Positions 53,627 to 64,000 are shown, counted from the first letter of the stretch. The stretch: DNA of 64,000 nt from CAVVST01 sp963750995 (GCA_963750995.1 CAVVST010000001.1:124001-188000), one strand, 5' to 3'. Notes: generated by a model from the letters alone, not told the origin. Numbers and translations are program-made.

Positions 53627-54496
53627 ATGATCGGGACCACGTTTTCCCACTATCGCGTGACTGGAAAGCTCGGGGTGGGCGGTATGGGGGTCGTGTACGA
53701 CGGAGAAGACCTCCGCCTGTCCCGGCCGGTGGCGCTGAAGTTCCTGCCCCAGGACCTGGCCGGGGACGCCGACGCCGCCCGCCGCCTGCAGCGCGAGGCC
53801 CAGACGCTCGCCGGGCTGAGCCACCCCAATATCTGCACGGTCTACGAGGTGGACGACTACGAGGGGACGGCTTTCATCGCGATGGAGCGCGTGGACGGCC
53901 TCAACCTCAAGCTGCACATGGCGCGCCGGGCCCTGGCGACGCCGGAGGTGGCCGACATCGCCCTGCAGGTCACGGCGGCACTCGAGGCCGCGCACGCGGC
54001 GGGCATCGTTCACCGCGACATCAAACCGGGCAACATCCTCGTCGGGAGCAACGGTCAGGTGAAGGTGCTCGACTTCGGGCTCGCGCGGCGCTTCCTGATG
54101 CCTGACACCGGGGAGTTGATTCTAGGGGGGTCGACGATTCCCGGCCGGCCGATCGGGACGGCGAACTACATGGCCCCCGAGCGCATCCTGCAGATGCCGC
54201 TGGATCCGCGAAGCGACCTCTTTTCGCTGGGCGTGGTGATTTACGAGATGGCGACGGGGAGGCTGCCATTTGGCGGAGCGTCCCCGTCCGAGACTGTCAG
54301 CAATGTGCTCGACAAAGACCCGGCACCGCTGACCTCGTATTCACCCGACCGGCCGCCGCAGCTGGAGCGAATCGTCAACCGACTGCTCGCGAAGGTGCCC
54401 GATCAGCGGTATCAGTCGGCCGCTGACCTGGGAGCCGCGTTGGCTCAGCTGAGGACGTCGCCTCCGATCTGGCAGCGCCTGTTCCGCCGCGGCTAG
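53627..54496 (+). CDS. Ser/Thr protein kinase without membrane span
   Basis: A 289-residue kinase that consists of the catalytic domain alone. GKLGVGGMGVVYDGEDLRLS, VALKFLPQDL with the ATP Lys, IVHRDIKPGNILVGSNGQVK, VLDFGLARR, GTANYMAPERILQ and DLFSLGVVIYEMATGRLPFG are all present, so it should be active. There is no sensor or span, so it is cytoplasmic. It is divergent from the sigma gene (91-base gap) and its stop overlaps the next gene's stop by 4 bases. Confidence 0.92.
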   Translation: MIGTTFSHYRVTGKLGVGGMGVVYDGEDLRLSRPVALKFLPQDLAGDADAARRLQREAQTLAGLSHPNICTVYEVDDYEGTAFIAMERVDGLNLKLHMARRALATPEVADIALQVTAALEAAHAAGIVHRDIKPGNILVGSNGQVKVLDFGLARRFLMPDTGELILGGSTIPGRPIGTANYMAPERILQMPLDPRSDLFSLGVVIYEMATGRLPFGGASPSETVSNVLDKDPAPLTSYSPDRPPQLERIVNRLLAKVPDQRYQSAADLGAALAQLRTSPPIWQRLFRRG

Positions 54497-54825
54497 CCCT
54501 CTGTTGCCGGCGGGTTGGCGGCGCGATGCGCCTCCTCGTTTTTTCGGCGCCCTTCCTTAATCTTCGGCTGAAGTTCCTGCATCCTGTCGGCACTGTCGGG
54601 GTGATGCGGCGGCCAATAGATCTGAATCTGGCTGTCTTCACCCGTGATCGGCAATTCCATCCGCACGCCGTTGATGACGACGATGAACTTCTGTTCCTTG
54701 TCAAAGGCCTTGGAGCTGCTCCCTTTTTTCGGTTCAGGATCCCTGCCATTCTCCACTCTGCCGTCGCCTCCATGGATCACCGTCCAATGGATGCTTCCCC
54801 CGCCGCCATACTCTCCGTAGCCCAT
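54493..54825 (-). CDS. Small protein with MGYGEYGGGGS N-terminus (copy 1)
   Basis: A 110-residue protein starting MGYGEYGGGGSIHWTV. A short charged linker follows (DPEPKKGSSSKAFDKEQK), then a beta-rich core KFIVVINGVRMELPITGEDS and a helical charged tail. ATG 54825 has a strong ribosome site (GGGAGGCAGCT). No signal or membrane span. It shares its first 16 residues with the next gene, but little after that. I do not recognise a named family. Confidence 0.75.
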   Translation of the reverse strand: MGYGEYGGGGSIHWTVIHGGDGRVENGRDPEPKKGSSSKAFDKEQKFIVVINGVRMELPITGEDSQIQIYWPPHHPDSADRMQELQPKIKEGRRKNEEAHRAANPPATEG

Positions 54826-54879
54826 AGCTGCCTCCCGAGCGCTCGCGAACGTCAGACGCCCTTTACTGCCATTCCACTA

Positions 54880-55155
54880 CTACCATTCCACCCGTATCTG
54901 GTCCTCGTTCATTGGCTGGACCGGGACTTCGAAGACGATCTTGTTTCCGCGGATGGTCAACCCGTCCTTCTTCAATCGTTCCAGGTCCCTTGCGGCGGCG
55001 GCCTTGGTCGGGTACTCGAGACTCACCTTGAAGTTGGTCACCTTCTTCGCGTCGCGGCCGAACGCGGAGACCCGCTTTTCCCCGCGCTTGGTCTCATCGT
55101 CGACATCGACTTTCCACTTGACGCTCCCGCCTCCGCCGTACTCTCCGTATCCCAT
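54880..55155 (-). CDS. Small protein with MGYGEYGGGGS N-terminus (copy 2)
   Basis: A 91-residue protein starting MGYGEYGGGGSVKWKVDVDD. The body reads VTNFKVSLEYPTKAAAARDL, ERLKKDGLTIRGNKIVFEVP, a plausible beta-alpha-beta fold, and ends DQIRVEW. ATG 55155 has an AGGAGG ribosome site. It lies 54 bases upstream of copy 1 on the same strand, so the two likely share a transcript. The codons of the shared start differ at several third positions, which points to selection on the peptide. Confidence 0.75.
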   Translation of the reverse strand: MGYGEYGGGGSVKWKVDVDDETKRGEKRVSAFGRDAKKVTNFKVSLEYPTKAAAARDLERLKKDGLTIRGNKIVFEVPVQPMNEDQIRVEW

Positions 55156-55276
55156 GCGAACCCTCCTGATTGGCTGCTCCTGGGGGTTCAGGTTTTATAC
55201 CCCGTGGAGGAGTTTTTCCTTGCGGAAAAACGTCATGGCCGCCGGGTCCGAACAGCCGGCTGCGAAAAAAGGCGGG

Positions 55277-58200
55277 CTATTCGAAGAGGGATCGGATGTC
55301 GCGGCGGGAGGCGAAGCGATCGCGATCGGCGACGGGAAGTGAGTTGCGGAGCGGCTCAATCAGCTTGCGGCTCGTATCGGCTTCGGCCTGTGCGGCTGCC
55401 CGGTCGCCGCGCCCGAGCAGGGCGCGCGCCCGCCAGTAGTGGACCTCCGCTTGAAGTTCGGGGCCGATCGCTCGCGCGCCGTCGGGCGGTATCCCCTCGA
55501 GTGCGGCGAGGGCGTCATCGAATCGCCGCAGGCCCGTATCAATACGCGCCAGGTAGATTCGAAGGCGGGATTCGAGGGAGTACCGGCCCATCTTCCGGGC
55601 CTCGGCGAGGCTTGCCGCCACGGCCGCACGCCCGGCGGCGGCCTTTCCTTCGAGCGCGTCGAGTAGCCCGAGCGACGCGCGGGCCTCAAAGGTCGCCCCG
55701 TCGGGGTCAGGATCGACCTCAATCACGGCGGCCCTGCCGAAGTGCATGCGCGCGTCGTCCAGCCCGCCCCTCTCGTAGGCCACGGTCCCGAAAGCGGTTT
55801 CCAGAAGAGGAAAAAGCCAGCGTTCCCGCCCCTGCTCGAGTTCGGCGGCTGCCTTCATCAACTCCGTGTCGGCGCTGGCGAAGTCCCCCAACCGCGTGTG
55901 AACGATTGCGAGTCGAATGCGAGCCTCGGGGGCTCTGGGCCCGGATCCATCGCCAAGCGCGTCTTTGAGCAGTTCCCGTGCGCGCGCGTAATCGCCCACC
56001 TCGAAACGTGTTCGCCCGAGATCGAGCGTCAGGGCTGCAATGTCGTCGTTCAGATCGCGCTCCCTGGCGATCGCCAGCCCGCGGTTCAACTCACGCTCGG
56101 CATCAAGGATTCTGCCGGCATAGCGGTGGTGCGCACCGGTCAACAGCGCCGCAAACACTTCGAAGTTCCGGTCGCCGATCTTCCTGAACACGGCAAGGGC
56201 GTTCTGCAGATCCCGCAGCCCTTCCTCGGCGTCGACGCCGGATTGAATCAGCAACGCCGCGCGATTGGCCTGGATCTGGGCGGCTCGGGCCTCGTCGCCG
56301 AGCGACTCGTACAGCTTGTAGCTTTGCTGGTAGTAGTCGGAGGCGCGTGAACGGTTGCCCAGCGCTTCGTGCGTGACGCCGAGGTTCATCAGCACGAGCG
56401 GTTCGAGGACGAGGTTGCCGGCCTTGCGGGTTGCGGCAAGCGATTGTTCGCCGGACGCCGCCGCGTCGGCGCGTCGGCCCTGCACGCCGGCTACCAGCGC
56501 AATGTAGTAATAGGCGCGCGCAATCTGGTACTCGGATCCGATGCTTTCAAGAATCTTCAGCGCTTCGTCTGCGCTTCGGCGCGCCTGCTCGCGGTCCTGG
56601 TCGCCGCCGTTTCGCAGCGTGTCGGCGAGACAGAAGAGCGCCTGTGCTTTCCCCGGGAGCGAGCCAAGGACCTGGTACTTTTGGACCGCGCGCTGCGCGC
56701 GGTCGCGGGCGTTTGCGCCCTCGTTCGATCGGTTATACAGGCGGCACAATTCCACCTCGGCCCGGGCGGCGCTGTCATCAACCGCCAGCGCCTGCTGGTA
56801 GGTGACAATCGCGTCCGCGGTTCGCCCGCGGCGGTCGAGAAAGCCCGCCAGTTCGACGAGCGGCGCCGCCTCGTCGGGATAGCGTGCAGCGATATCGCGG
56901 TAGCTGCCTTCCGCCGCTCCAAACTCGCGGCGGGCCTCGTTGACGACGGCATCGACGAACCATCGGTCCCGCGCGGGCAGTTGATCGCCGGCCATATCCG
57001 CCGCCTGTCCAGCGCTGTCGGCCGCCTCGGTGTCCCGCCGCATGAACGTCGCAGTGCGGCTGCGCCAGGCGGCAATTACCGGATTACGGGGGTCCTGCTC
57101 GGAGGCGGCCACAAAGGCGCGGAGCGCAGCGGAATATTCAAGGCGATCGTAGGCATCGAGCCCGTCGTTCGAGCAGCGCCGCGGCGTCCAGCGTCCGTAG
57201 CCTTACGGCATGCATCGGGGTGGCATTCTCGATCAGGCTCCAAACCAGGTCTGCGACGTACGCGCGCCGTGGAGCGGTTGTGAGCAGGTGGGCCTCGACG
57301 CCCTCCGCCAGCCGCGGCATCAAGCCGTACACCGTGTCCTTGAGGAGCGACGAGACCACCGGTGCCGTTTCGTAGGCACCGTCCGCCGTTGCTGTGTCCG
57401 GACGGCGGAATTCCACGCGTGCCCGCCATCCGCCGTTCTCGTAGAGCAGGGTCGGTACGACGATGAGCCTCGCGTCACTGTGCGCCGCAAGCGACTGCAT
57501 CGCCTCGCGGCTCGAGACGTCCTGCCCGGGTGCCTGGAAGCGCCGAACGATCTGCAGAAGCTGGTCGTAGGGCATCACGCGGGCCTGACGGGAGTCGGCG
57601 AGCTGCGCGATCAGCTCGCGGGTCAGCGCCATCCGGTAGCCGTCGAGCTCGGCGTAGCCCGTCTGGTTCACCACGGGCGCAACGACGAAAGGGACGCGCT
57701 CGACCGGCGAGAAGATCCACAGCGCGACGGCCGCGAGGACGGCCACAAGCGCCGCAGCCAGGCCCGCCGCTTTTCGTGAACGCCAACGGCTCGGTCGCCG
57801 TGCCGTCGCGGCGCGGACCGCGTTGACCGGTGGCAGCACTTCGGTGCGGAGGTCGAGCGGCAGCGTCCGTCCCTGCAGGAGGCGGAGCGCGCGCGCCAGT
57901 TCCCGCGCCGAGGGCGGACGCACCGCCGGCTCTTTGTGAAGGGCGCGGAAGACGAGCTGTTCGAGCGCTTCCGAGACCTCGGGGACGAGGGCTCGTATCG
58001 GCGCGGGCGGGTCGTTCCGGATGGCGTGGGAGATGGCTTCCGGGTAGCCCCCCTTGAACGGGACGCTGCCGGTGAGCATTTCGTACAGCACCGACGCCCA
58101 CGGCCCACACGTCGCTGCGCGCGTCGGCTTCCTCGCCGCGCGCCTGTTCCGGCGACATGTACGCGATCGTGCCGATGGTCGAGCCCTCCAGCGTCAGCTT

Positions 58201-58689
58201 CAGCCGTGCATCGGCAAACTTGGCCAGGCCGAAGTCGAGAATCTTGACGCCGTTCTCGGTCAGCATCAGGTTGCCCGGCTTGATGTCCCGGTGTACGACG
58301 CCCTGGCTGTGCGCCTTGGCGAGACCTTCGGCAACCTGCGCGGCGATTTCCATCGCCTCCTCCACCGGCAAGCGTCCACGCTCGAGACGCGTCTTCAGCG
58401 TCTCGCCGTCGTAGTGGGCCATGACGATGAACAGCTGTCCGTCGGCGGCGGTGGCGATGTCGTGGATGGTGCAGATGTACGGATGGTCGGTGGCGGAGGC
58501 AGCCTGCGCCTCGCGGATGAAGCGCTGCTTGGCGCTTTCGTCGTGGCTCCACTGCGGCGGCAGGAACTTCAGCGCGACGCGGCGTCCGAGCCGGGTATCG
58601 CGCGCGGTGTAGACGACGCCCATCCCGCCGCCGCCAAGCCTGGCCTCGACGTCGTAGTGCGCCACCGTCGTGCCGACGAGCGGATCCAC
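55277..58689 (-). CDS. Ser/Thr kinase with membrane span and TPR tail (two frameshifts)
   Basis: Read through breaks near 58092 and 57170 this is one protein of about 1135 residues. From GTG 58689 the kinase domain has GGGGMGVVYTARDTRLG, VVHRDIKPGNLMLTENGVKI, LDFGLAKFA and GTIAYMSPEQARGEE, and continues after the first break with LYEMLTGSVPFKGGYPEAIS. A membrane span (AALVAVLAAVALWIF) follows, then a FlgO/adenylate-cyclase-like region (MALTRELIAQLADSRQARVM), and after the second break at least ten TPR units. This layout is common in Acidobacteriota kinases. Confidence 0.8.
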
Positions 58690-58789
58690 AGGAGTCGCCG
58701 GTATTTTACGTGTTTCCGGCCCACTTCCAGCATCCCGGCTGTTTGATCGTCCTGCGCCTCGCGTTAACAGGAGTGAAGGAGAAACAACG

Positions 58790-59182
58790 ATGTTCCGACA
58801 CATTGCCACGCTCGCGTCCGTCGTCGCCGTCGCCGGGTTGCTGGCCGCATCGTCCTCGCACGCCGCCAGCAGACCGACGCCGCTGACGAGGATCAATAAC
58901 CTGACATTCTCGAGGCCCGTGTCGCTGCCCGGCGTCACGCTTGCCGCGGGTACCTACGTGTTCGAGTCCGGTCCCGCAGGGACGGACCCGTATATCGTGC
59001 GTGTCCTGAGCCAGAACCGCCAGACGCAGTTCTATCTCGGGTTCACCATTCCGAAGGCCCGACCGCGCAACGCGGCGGCGAGCATCCTGACGTTCGGCGA
59101 AGCGCCGGCCGGCGGGGCGGCCCCGATTCTCGTGTGGTATCCAGTCGGCTCGGGCACCGGACATGAGTTCATGTATCGCTGA
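58790..59182 (+). CDS. Secreted protein, paralogue pair member 1
   Basis: A 130-residue exported protein. ATG 58790 has an AAGGAG site. A signal peptide (LASVVAVAGLLAASSSHA) is followed by LTRINNLTFSRPVSLPGVTL, AAGTYVFESGPAGTDPYIVR, an FGEAPAG turn and VWYPVGSGTGHEFMYR. The core is beta-rich. It is clearly paralogous to the 126-residue protein at 61087, sharing the NLTF...LPGVTLAAGTYVFE and WYPVGS...F-Y-R motifs. The family is one I know only as uncharacterised. Confidence 0.8.
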   Translation: MFRHIATLASVVAVAGLLAASSSHAASRPTPLTRINNLTFSRPVSLPGVTLAAGTYVFESGPAGTDPYIVRVLSQNRQTQFYLGFTIPKARPRNAAASILTFGEAPAGGAAPILVWYPVGSGTGHEFMYR

Positions 59183-59196
59183 CCGACAGGCGATGG

Positions 59197-59228
59197 CGGT
59201 GCGAAGGCATCACGAAGCCTTCGCACCG
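59197..59228 (+). terminator. Hairpin terminator after the first secreted paralogue
   Basis: CGGTGCGAAGGC (59197-59208) pairs perfectly with GCCTTCGCACCG (59217-59228) around an 8-base loop, 15 bases after the stop. There is no T tract. Its GCGAAGG/CCTTCGC core is shared with the hairpin after the second paralogue. Confidence 0.6.
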
Positions 59229-59322
59229 TCCGCTCCGTTCTCCCTGCTCCCGGTAACGCGGCCGCCCGCCTGTTATAGAAGGCCGTCCGGCGCACTCGTC
59301 AAACTCGCGGAGGGTATGGCCC

Positions 59323-61030
59323 ATGAACGCCGGCGCTGAAGACTCCGGACTGCTCTCGATTGCGTCGCCGATCGCCGATGGCACAGGGGTGGACTGGAAG
59401 GATGTCGCTCGGCAGCTGCCCGATCAGGACCGCGCGCCGATCGTCGATGAGCTGCGTGCACTCGAACGCTTCACGGCGGTCACGGAGATCACGCCGACCC
59501 AGTGGGGACCATTCCCCATCAAGAGCGAACTGGGACGTGGGGTGTTCGGCCGCGTGTTCGAGGCGGTCGACCCGGACATGCAGCTCGAGATCGCGCTGAA
59601 AGTGATCAGAAAGGGCGCGGAGGATCAATCGGCGGACTTGTCGCGCGGGCTGAAAGAGGCGCGCCTCCTGGCGAAAGTCACCCATCCGAACGTGGTCCGC
59701 ATCTACCGCGTCGAGCGCATCGCCGACGAGGTCGGCATCGCGATGGAGTTGATTCGCGGGCGGGCACTGAATGATTTAGTCGCGAACAATGGACCGTTGG
59801 CGGCGCGTGAGGCAGCGGTAATCGGCATCGATCTCTGTCGAGCCGTCGCCGCTGTCCATGCGGCAGGGATGATCCACGGCGACATCAAGGCGCACAACGT
59901 CATGCGCGAAACCGGCGGCCGGACGATCCTGATGGACTTCGGCGCCGGCCGCATGCTGGATCGGGCCGTCGGCAGCGAGGGGGATTGTGCCGGGACGCCT
60001 GTGTACCTGGCGCCGGAGGTGTTTGCGGGAAAGGACCGCACGCGGGCGTCCGATATCTACAGCCTTGGCGTGTTGCTGTATTACCTGGTGACGGCGTCCT
60101 ATCCGATCCACGGCGCGACCGGAAGCGAGGTCGCCCGCCACCACCAGCGCAGCCTCCCGCGGAAGCCGTTGCGTGACGCCCGCCCTGACCTGTCGGCTTC
60201 GTTTGTCCGCGTCGTCGAACGGGCACTTGCGGATAAGTCCTGCCGACCGGTTTCCAAAGTGCCGGCGCGCTCGAGGCCGCGCTGGCCGACACCCTCTCGC
60301 CCTCTCCGGTCCCCGTTCCGTGCTCGCGGTGGAAACGGTACGCACCGGCGATGGCGATCTGTCTCCTGGCCCTGGCGTTTGGCGGCTACGCGATGTTCCG
60401 CGGAACCGAATCGGCCGTCGAAGTCGCGCCGCCGCCCGCCGTGGCTGGCGAGGCCGCGGGGGAATACCGGATCGAGGCTGCCTTATACGTTGAGCGCGAC
60501 GGGGTGCCTGTTCGCCTGCGACAGGGAACGCGGGTCGCTCCCGGTGACAAGCTGTCGCTGCAGGTGCGAACCTCGGTGCCGGCCCACGTATATGTCGTGA
60601 ACGAGGATGAACAGGGCGAAGGCTATCTGCTCTTTCCGTTGCCCGGCCAGAGCGTGGCGAACCCGCTGCCCGCCGGGCAGATGCATCGTCTTCCGGGTGT
60701 ACAGGCAGGCGAGCGGTTGTCATGGCAGGTCACAAGCGCCGGCGGGCGCGAGCACTTCATCATCTTCGCCAATACCGCGCCATTACCCTCGTTCGAGCAG
60801 TTGTTCGCCGGTCTTCCGCCCCCTGATCGAAAAACCCCGTGCAGGCGGTCGGGCTGCCGAGTGAAGCCGTTGGCGTGCTGCGAGGCGTCGGCGGCGTGAC
60901 GTCCTCGCCTACCGGCGCCGGCGCAGCGATCGGACTGGCACGCGAGTTCTCGACTCCGCTCGCCGAGGGCGAGGAATCCGTGCGCGGCGTCTGGATTCGC
61001 CAGGTCACACTGGAGAATCCTGTCCGTTAA
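59323..61030 (+). CDS. Ser/Thr kinase with DUF4384 domain (two frameshifts)
   Basis: About 568 residues across breaks near 60250 and 60836 (the second in an AAAAACCCC run). The N-terminal 60 residues are unlike other kinases. The kinase core has SELGRGVFGRVFEAVD, IALKVIRKG, MIHGDIKAHNVMRETGG (HGD instead of HRD), ILMDFGAGRM and GTPVYLAPEVFAG. A span (AICLLALAFGGYAMF) leads to a DUF4384-like domain (VPAHVYVVNEDEQGEGYLLF) and a C-terminal tail ending VWIRQVTLENPVR. HGD kinases often keep activity. It is flanked by two secreted paralogues. Confidence 0.82.
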
Positions 61031-61086
61031 AGGTCTCTTCTGTTTCATTCGGCTCCTCCGCGCGTTAGTCAACGTAGGAGGTAACA

Positions 61087-61467
61087 ATGCTGAATCGAAA
61101 CACGCTCTGGATATCGGTCCTCGCAGTGCTCGCCGCGATGGTGGTGAGCACGACGTCGCAGGCAACCGCCCCTCTCAGCGAGGTCAACAACCTGACGTTT
61201 GGCAGCCGGGTGGCCCTGCCTGGCGTCACGCTGGCCGCGGGCACGTATGTGTTCGAGCGGGACATCAACGCCAACGCGCCCATCGTCCGCGTCAGGTCGA
61301 CGAACTACCAGCAACTGCTGTTCGTGGGTTTCACAACGCCGGTGACGCGGCCGCGCGGGTTCAAGGCCCCCGTGTCATTCGGCGAGGTGGAACGGGGCCA
61401 GCCGCTTCCCATCGTTGCCTGGTATCCCGTCGGTTCCAACCGCGGCTACCAGTTTATCTACCGGTAA
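61087..61467 (+). CDS. Secreted protein, paralogue pair member 2
   Basis: A 126-residue exported protein starting at ATG 61087 with a GTAGGAGGT ribosome site. Signal peptide LAVLAAMVVSTTSQA, then LSEVNNLTFGSRVALPGVTL, AAGTYVFERDINANAPIVRV, FVGFTTPVTRPRG, an FGEVERGQ turn and VAWYPVGSNRGYQFIYR. It matches the protein at 58790 along its whole length, with the same strands and end. It is 56 bases after the kinase. Unknown function. Confidence 0.8.
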   Translation: MLNRNTLWISVLAVLAAMVVSTTSQATAPLSEVNNLTFGSRVALPGVTLAAGTYVFERDINANAPIVRVRSTNYQQLLFVGFTTPVTRPRGFKAPVSFGEVERGQPLPIVAWYPVGSNRGYQFIYR

Positions 61468-61476
61468 TTCCGGAGC

Positions 61477-61509
61477 GCGGGGGCGAAGGTCAACACCTTC
61501 GCGCCCCGC
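61477..61509 (+). terminator. Hairpin terminator after the second secreted paralogue
   Basis: GCGGGGGCGAAGGT (61477-61490) pairs with ACCTTCGCGCCCCGC (61495-61509) with one bulged G and loop CAAC, nine bases after the stop. It shares its GCGAAGG/CCTTCGC stem with 59197-59228. Confidence 0.6.
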
Positions 61510-61596
61510 ACCGTCGCACCGCCGCACCTTCGCACCGTCGCACCCCGCACCGTCTGCACTTGCCCCCTTCCCCCTGCCCCCTTCCCCCTACTAAGA
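61501..61596. repeat. CACCGTCGCACC words and C-rich CCCCCTTCC tract
   Basis: The sucC upstream gap has GCACCGTCGCACCGCCGCACC-like words, then GCACCGTCGCACCCCGCACC, then three CCCCCTTCCCCCTGCCC-like words. The first set is the complement of the words at 44971-45014. Any sucC promoter must lie in or after them; none is obvious. Confidence 0.6.
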
Positions 61597-61642
61597 TGAG
61601 AGGCTGTTTGCGGCCCGCAACCCTCATTCAAAGCGTCCATCA

Positions 61643-62810
<1,168 letters not shown>

Positions 62811-62813
62811 CCG

Positions 62814-63687
62814 TTGGCCGTTTTGCTCGACAAGAACACCAGGCTGATCGTCCAGGGTCTCACCGGCCGCGAGGGGACGTTCCACGCCAAGCAGGCCGCC
62901 GCGTACGGCACCAACGTCGTTGGCGGCGTGACGCCCGGCAAGGGGGGCACGACCCACGAAGGGTGGCCGATCTTCAACAGCGTCCACGACGCGGTGCGTG
63001 AGACCGGCGCGAACGTCACCGTGATCTTCGTGCCGCCGCCGTTCGCGGCGGACGCGGTCATGGAAGCGGCCGACGCCGGGATTCCGCTGGCGGTCTGCAT
63101 TACCGAAGGCATTCCCACGGTGGACATGCTCAAGGCGTTCACCTTCATGGAAGGCAAGAAGACCCGGCTGGTCGGCCCGAATTGTCCCGGCGTCATTTCG
63201 GCGGGAAAGGCCAAGGCCGGCATCATCCCCGGACACATCTGCAAGGAAGGACGCATCGGCATCGTCTCGAAGAGCGGCACGCTCACCTACGAGGCGATCC
63301 ACCAGCTGACGCGCGTCGGTATGGGGCAGACCACGTGTATCGGGATCGGCGGCGACCCGCTGATCGGCACGAGCCACATCGACGCGCTTGAAACTGTTCG
63401 CCGCGGACCCCGACACCGACGCCGTGATCATGATTGGCGAGATCGGCGGCACGGCGGAGGAGGACGCGGCCGCTTACATCAAGCGCGAGTTCAAGAAACC
63501 GGTGGTCGGCTTCATCGCCGGCCAGACGGCGCCCCCGGGGCGGCGTATGGGACACGCGGGCGCGATCATCGCCGGCGGCAAGGGAACAGCCGCCGAGAAG
63601 ATGGCGGCGCTGACGCAGGCCGGCGTTCACGTCGTCCAGAGCCCGGCCGACATGGGCGCCAAAATGAAGGAAGTGCTCGGAAAGTAG
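62814..63687 (+). CDS. sucD: Succinyl-CoA synthetase alpha subunit (one frameshift)
   Basis: About 290 residues. TTG 62814 gives AVLLDKNTRLIVQGLTGREG; CoA site GGVTPGKGGTTHEGWPIFNS and PPPFAADAVMEAADAGIPLA follow; then VGPNCPGVISAGKAKAGIIP and VSKSGTLTYEAIHQLTRVGM. The frame breaks near 63389 (after SHIDAL) and resumes KLFAADPDTDAVIMIGEIGG, FIAGQTAPPGRRMGHAGAII with the phosphohistidine His in the last stretch. It pairs with SucC in the TCA cycle. The break is one extra base, likely an indel. Confidence 0.9.
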
Positions 63688-63721
63688 GGCGGGTTCCGCG
63701 CAGCGGACCTGCCGGAGGTAT

Positions 63722-64000
63722 ATGGAACGAACGTTTGCGATCATCAAGCCGGATGCGGTCGAGCGGAAGCTGGCGGGACAGGATCCTGGCGCGCATCGAG
63801 GAGGCGGGCTTCACCGTTCGCGCGATGCGGCTGCATCACCTGACGAAAAAGGAAGCGGAGGGGTTCTACGCGGTCCATCGCGAGCGCCCGTTCTTCGGCG
63901 GACTCACCGACTTCATGTCGTCCGGTCCGTGCGTGCTGATGGCGCTCGAGGCGCCGGACGCCATCAAGAAGTGGCGAACGCTGATGGGCGCCACCGATCC
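63722..64000 (+). CDS. ndk: Nucleoside diphosphate kinase (partial, one frameshift)
   Basis: The first 93 or so residues of NDK. MERTFAIIKPDAVERKLAG is in frame from ATG 63722 (GGAGG site). Near 63778 one extra base shifts the frame; without it RILARIEEAGFTVRAMRLHH continues, then LTKKEAEGFYAVHRERPFFG and LMALEAPDAIKKWRTLMGAT. The catalytic His and C-terminus lie beyond the window. It follows sucD by 34 bases. Confidence 0.88.
   Translation, partial: MERTFAIIKPDAVERKLAGQDPGAHRGGGLHRSRDAAASPDEKGSGGVLRGPSRAPVLRRTHRLHVVRSVRADGARGAGRHQEVANADGRHRS

Noticed and set aside
58790..61467. Toxin-antitoxin reading of the secreted pair and kinase
   Set aside because: Both small proteins have signal peptides and are similar to each other, and the kinase has a full eukaryote-like domain with a DUF4384 tail rather than a HipA fold.
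61501..61596. Short coding frames in the CACCGTCGCACC tract
   Set aside because: They are translations of low-complexity words with no ribosome site or similarity.

Overview
This GC-rich window reads as a chromosomal segment of a free-living Gram-negative bacterium, most likely an Acidobacteriota of the Vicinamibacteria type. The signs are LPS genes (kdsD, kdsA, kdsB, lapB), a type IV pilus operon, meso-diaminopimelate-type peptidoglycan recycling (mpl, LD-carboxypeptidase, nagZ), several Ser/Thr kinases, and many low-complexity 'word' repeats between genes. The taxonomic call is inference. I see no prophage, insertion sequence, CRISPR array or rRNA; the only RNA gene is a tRNA-Ala.

Layout. 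0-5 kb: a partial gene end, a TenI/ThiE-like protein, a RodZ-like HTH protein, a HEAT-like protein, a small unknown, PolX and a GHMP kinase. 5-12.7 kb: cell-wall block nagZ, LD-carboxypeptidase, mpl, a PxpB-PxpC fusion, murB, murA. 12.7-18.8 kb (minus strand): secretin lipoprotein, LolA-like protein, DUF2723-like membrane protein, a second PolX-like/PHP protein without polymerase residues, GlsB-type membrane protein, tRNA-Ala. 19-24 kb: pfkA, then frr-pyrH-tsf-rpsB-rpsI-rplM on the minus strand with a well-defined promoter. 24.3-32 kb: pilMNOPQ followed by a lipoprotein, a PKD-domain lipoprotein and a TPR protein. 32-36 kb: Xaa-Pro peptidase, accB, accC, thiE. 36-42 kb: thermolysin-like protease, outer-membrane-like protein, cupin protein, two convergent APC amino-acid transporters. 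42-51.6 kb: folD, coaE, lapB, kdsD, kdsA, pyrG, kdsB, a GspC/PilP-like protein, serA. 51.9-61.5 kb: mdh, an ECF-type sigma factor divergent from a Ser/Thr kinase, two tandem small proteins sharing a Gly/Tyr-rich N-terminus, a kinase-TPR protein, and a kinase-DUF4384 gene flanked by two paralogous secreted proteins. 61.6-64 kb: sucC, sucD and the start of ndk.

At least 17 conserved reading frames are broken by single-base shifts and resume in another frame (secretin, DUF2723 protein, pilM, pilO, pilQ, an outer-membrane protein, two kinases, sucC, sucD, ndk). Because housekeeping genes are hit, I read these as sequencing or assembly indels, and annotate the full gene spans.

The most interesting items are the two tandem genes that share a protein-level conserved MGYGEYGGGGS start, the PolX paralogue that has lost its polymerase acids but kept an intact PHP domain, the perfect inverted repeat over the ribosomal-protein promoter, the two-turn direct repeats ahead of pilM, the nested hairpins between rpsB and tsf, and a dispersed set of inverted repeats and word repeats that sit exactly at gene ends and sometimes encode the C-termini.
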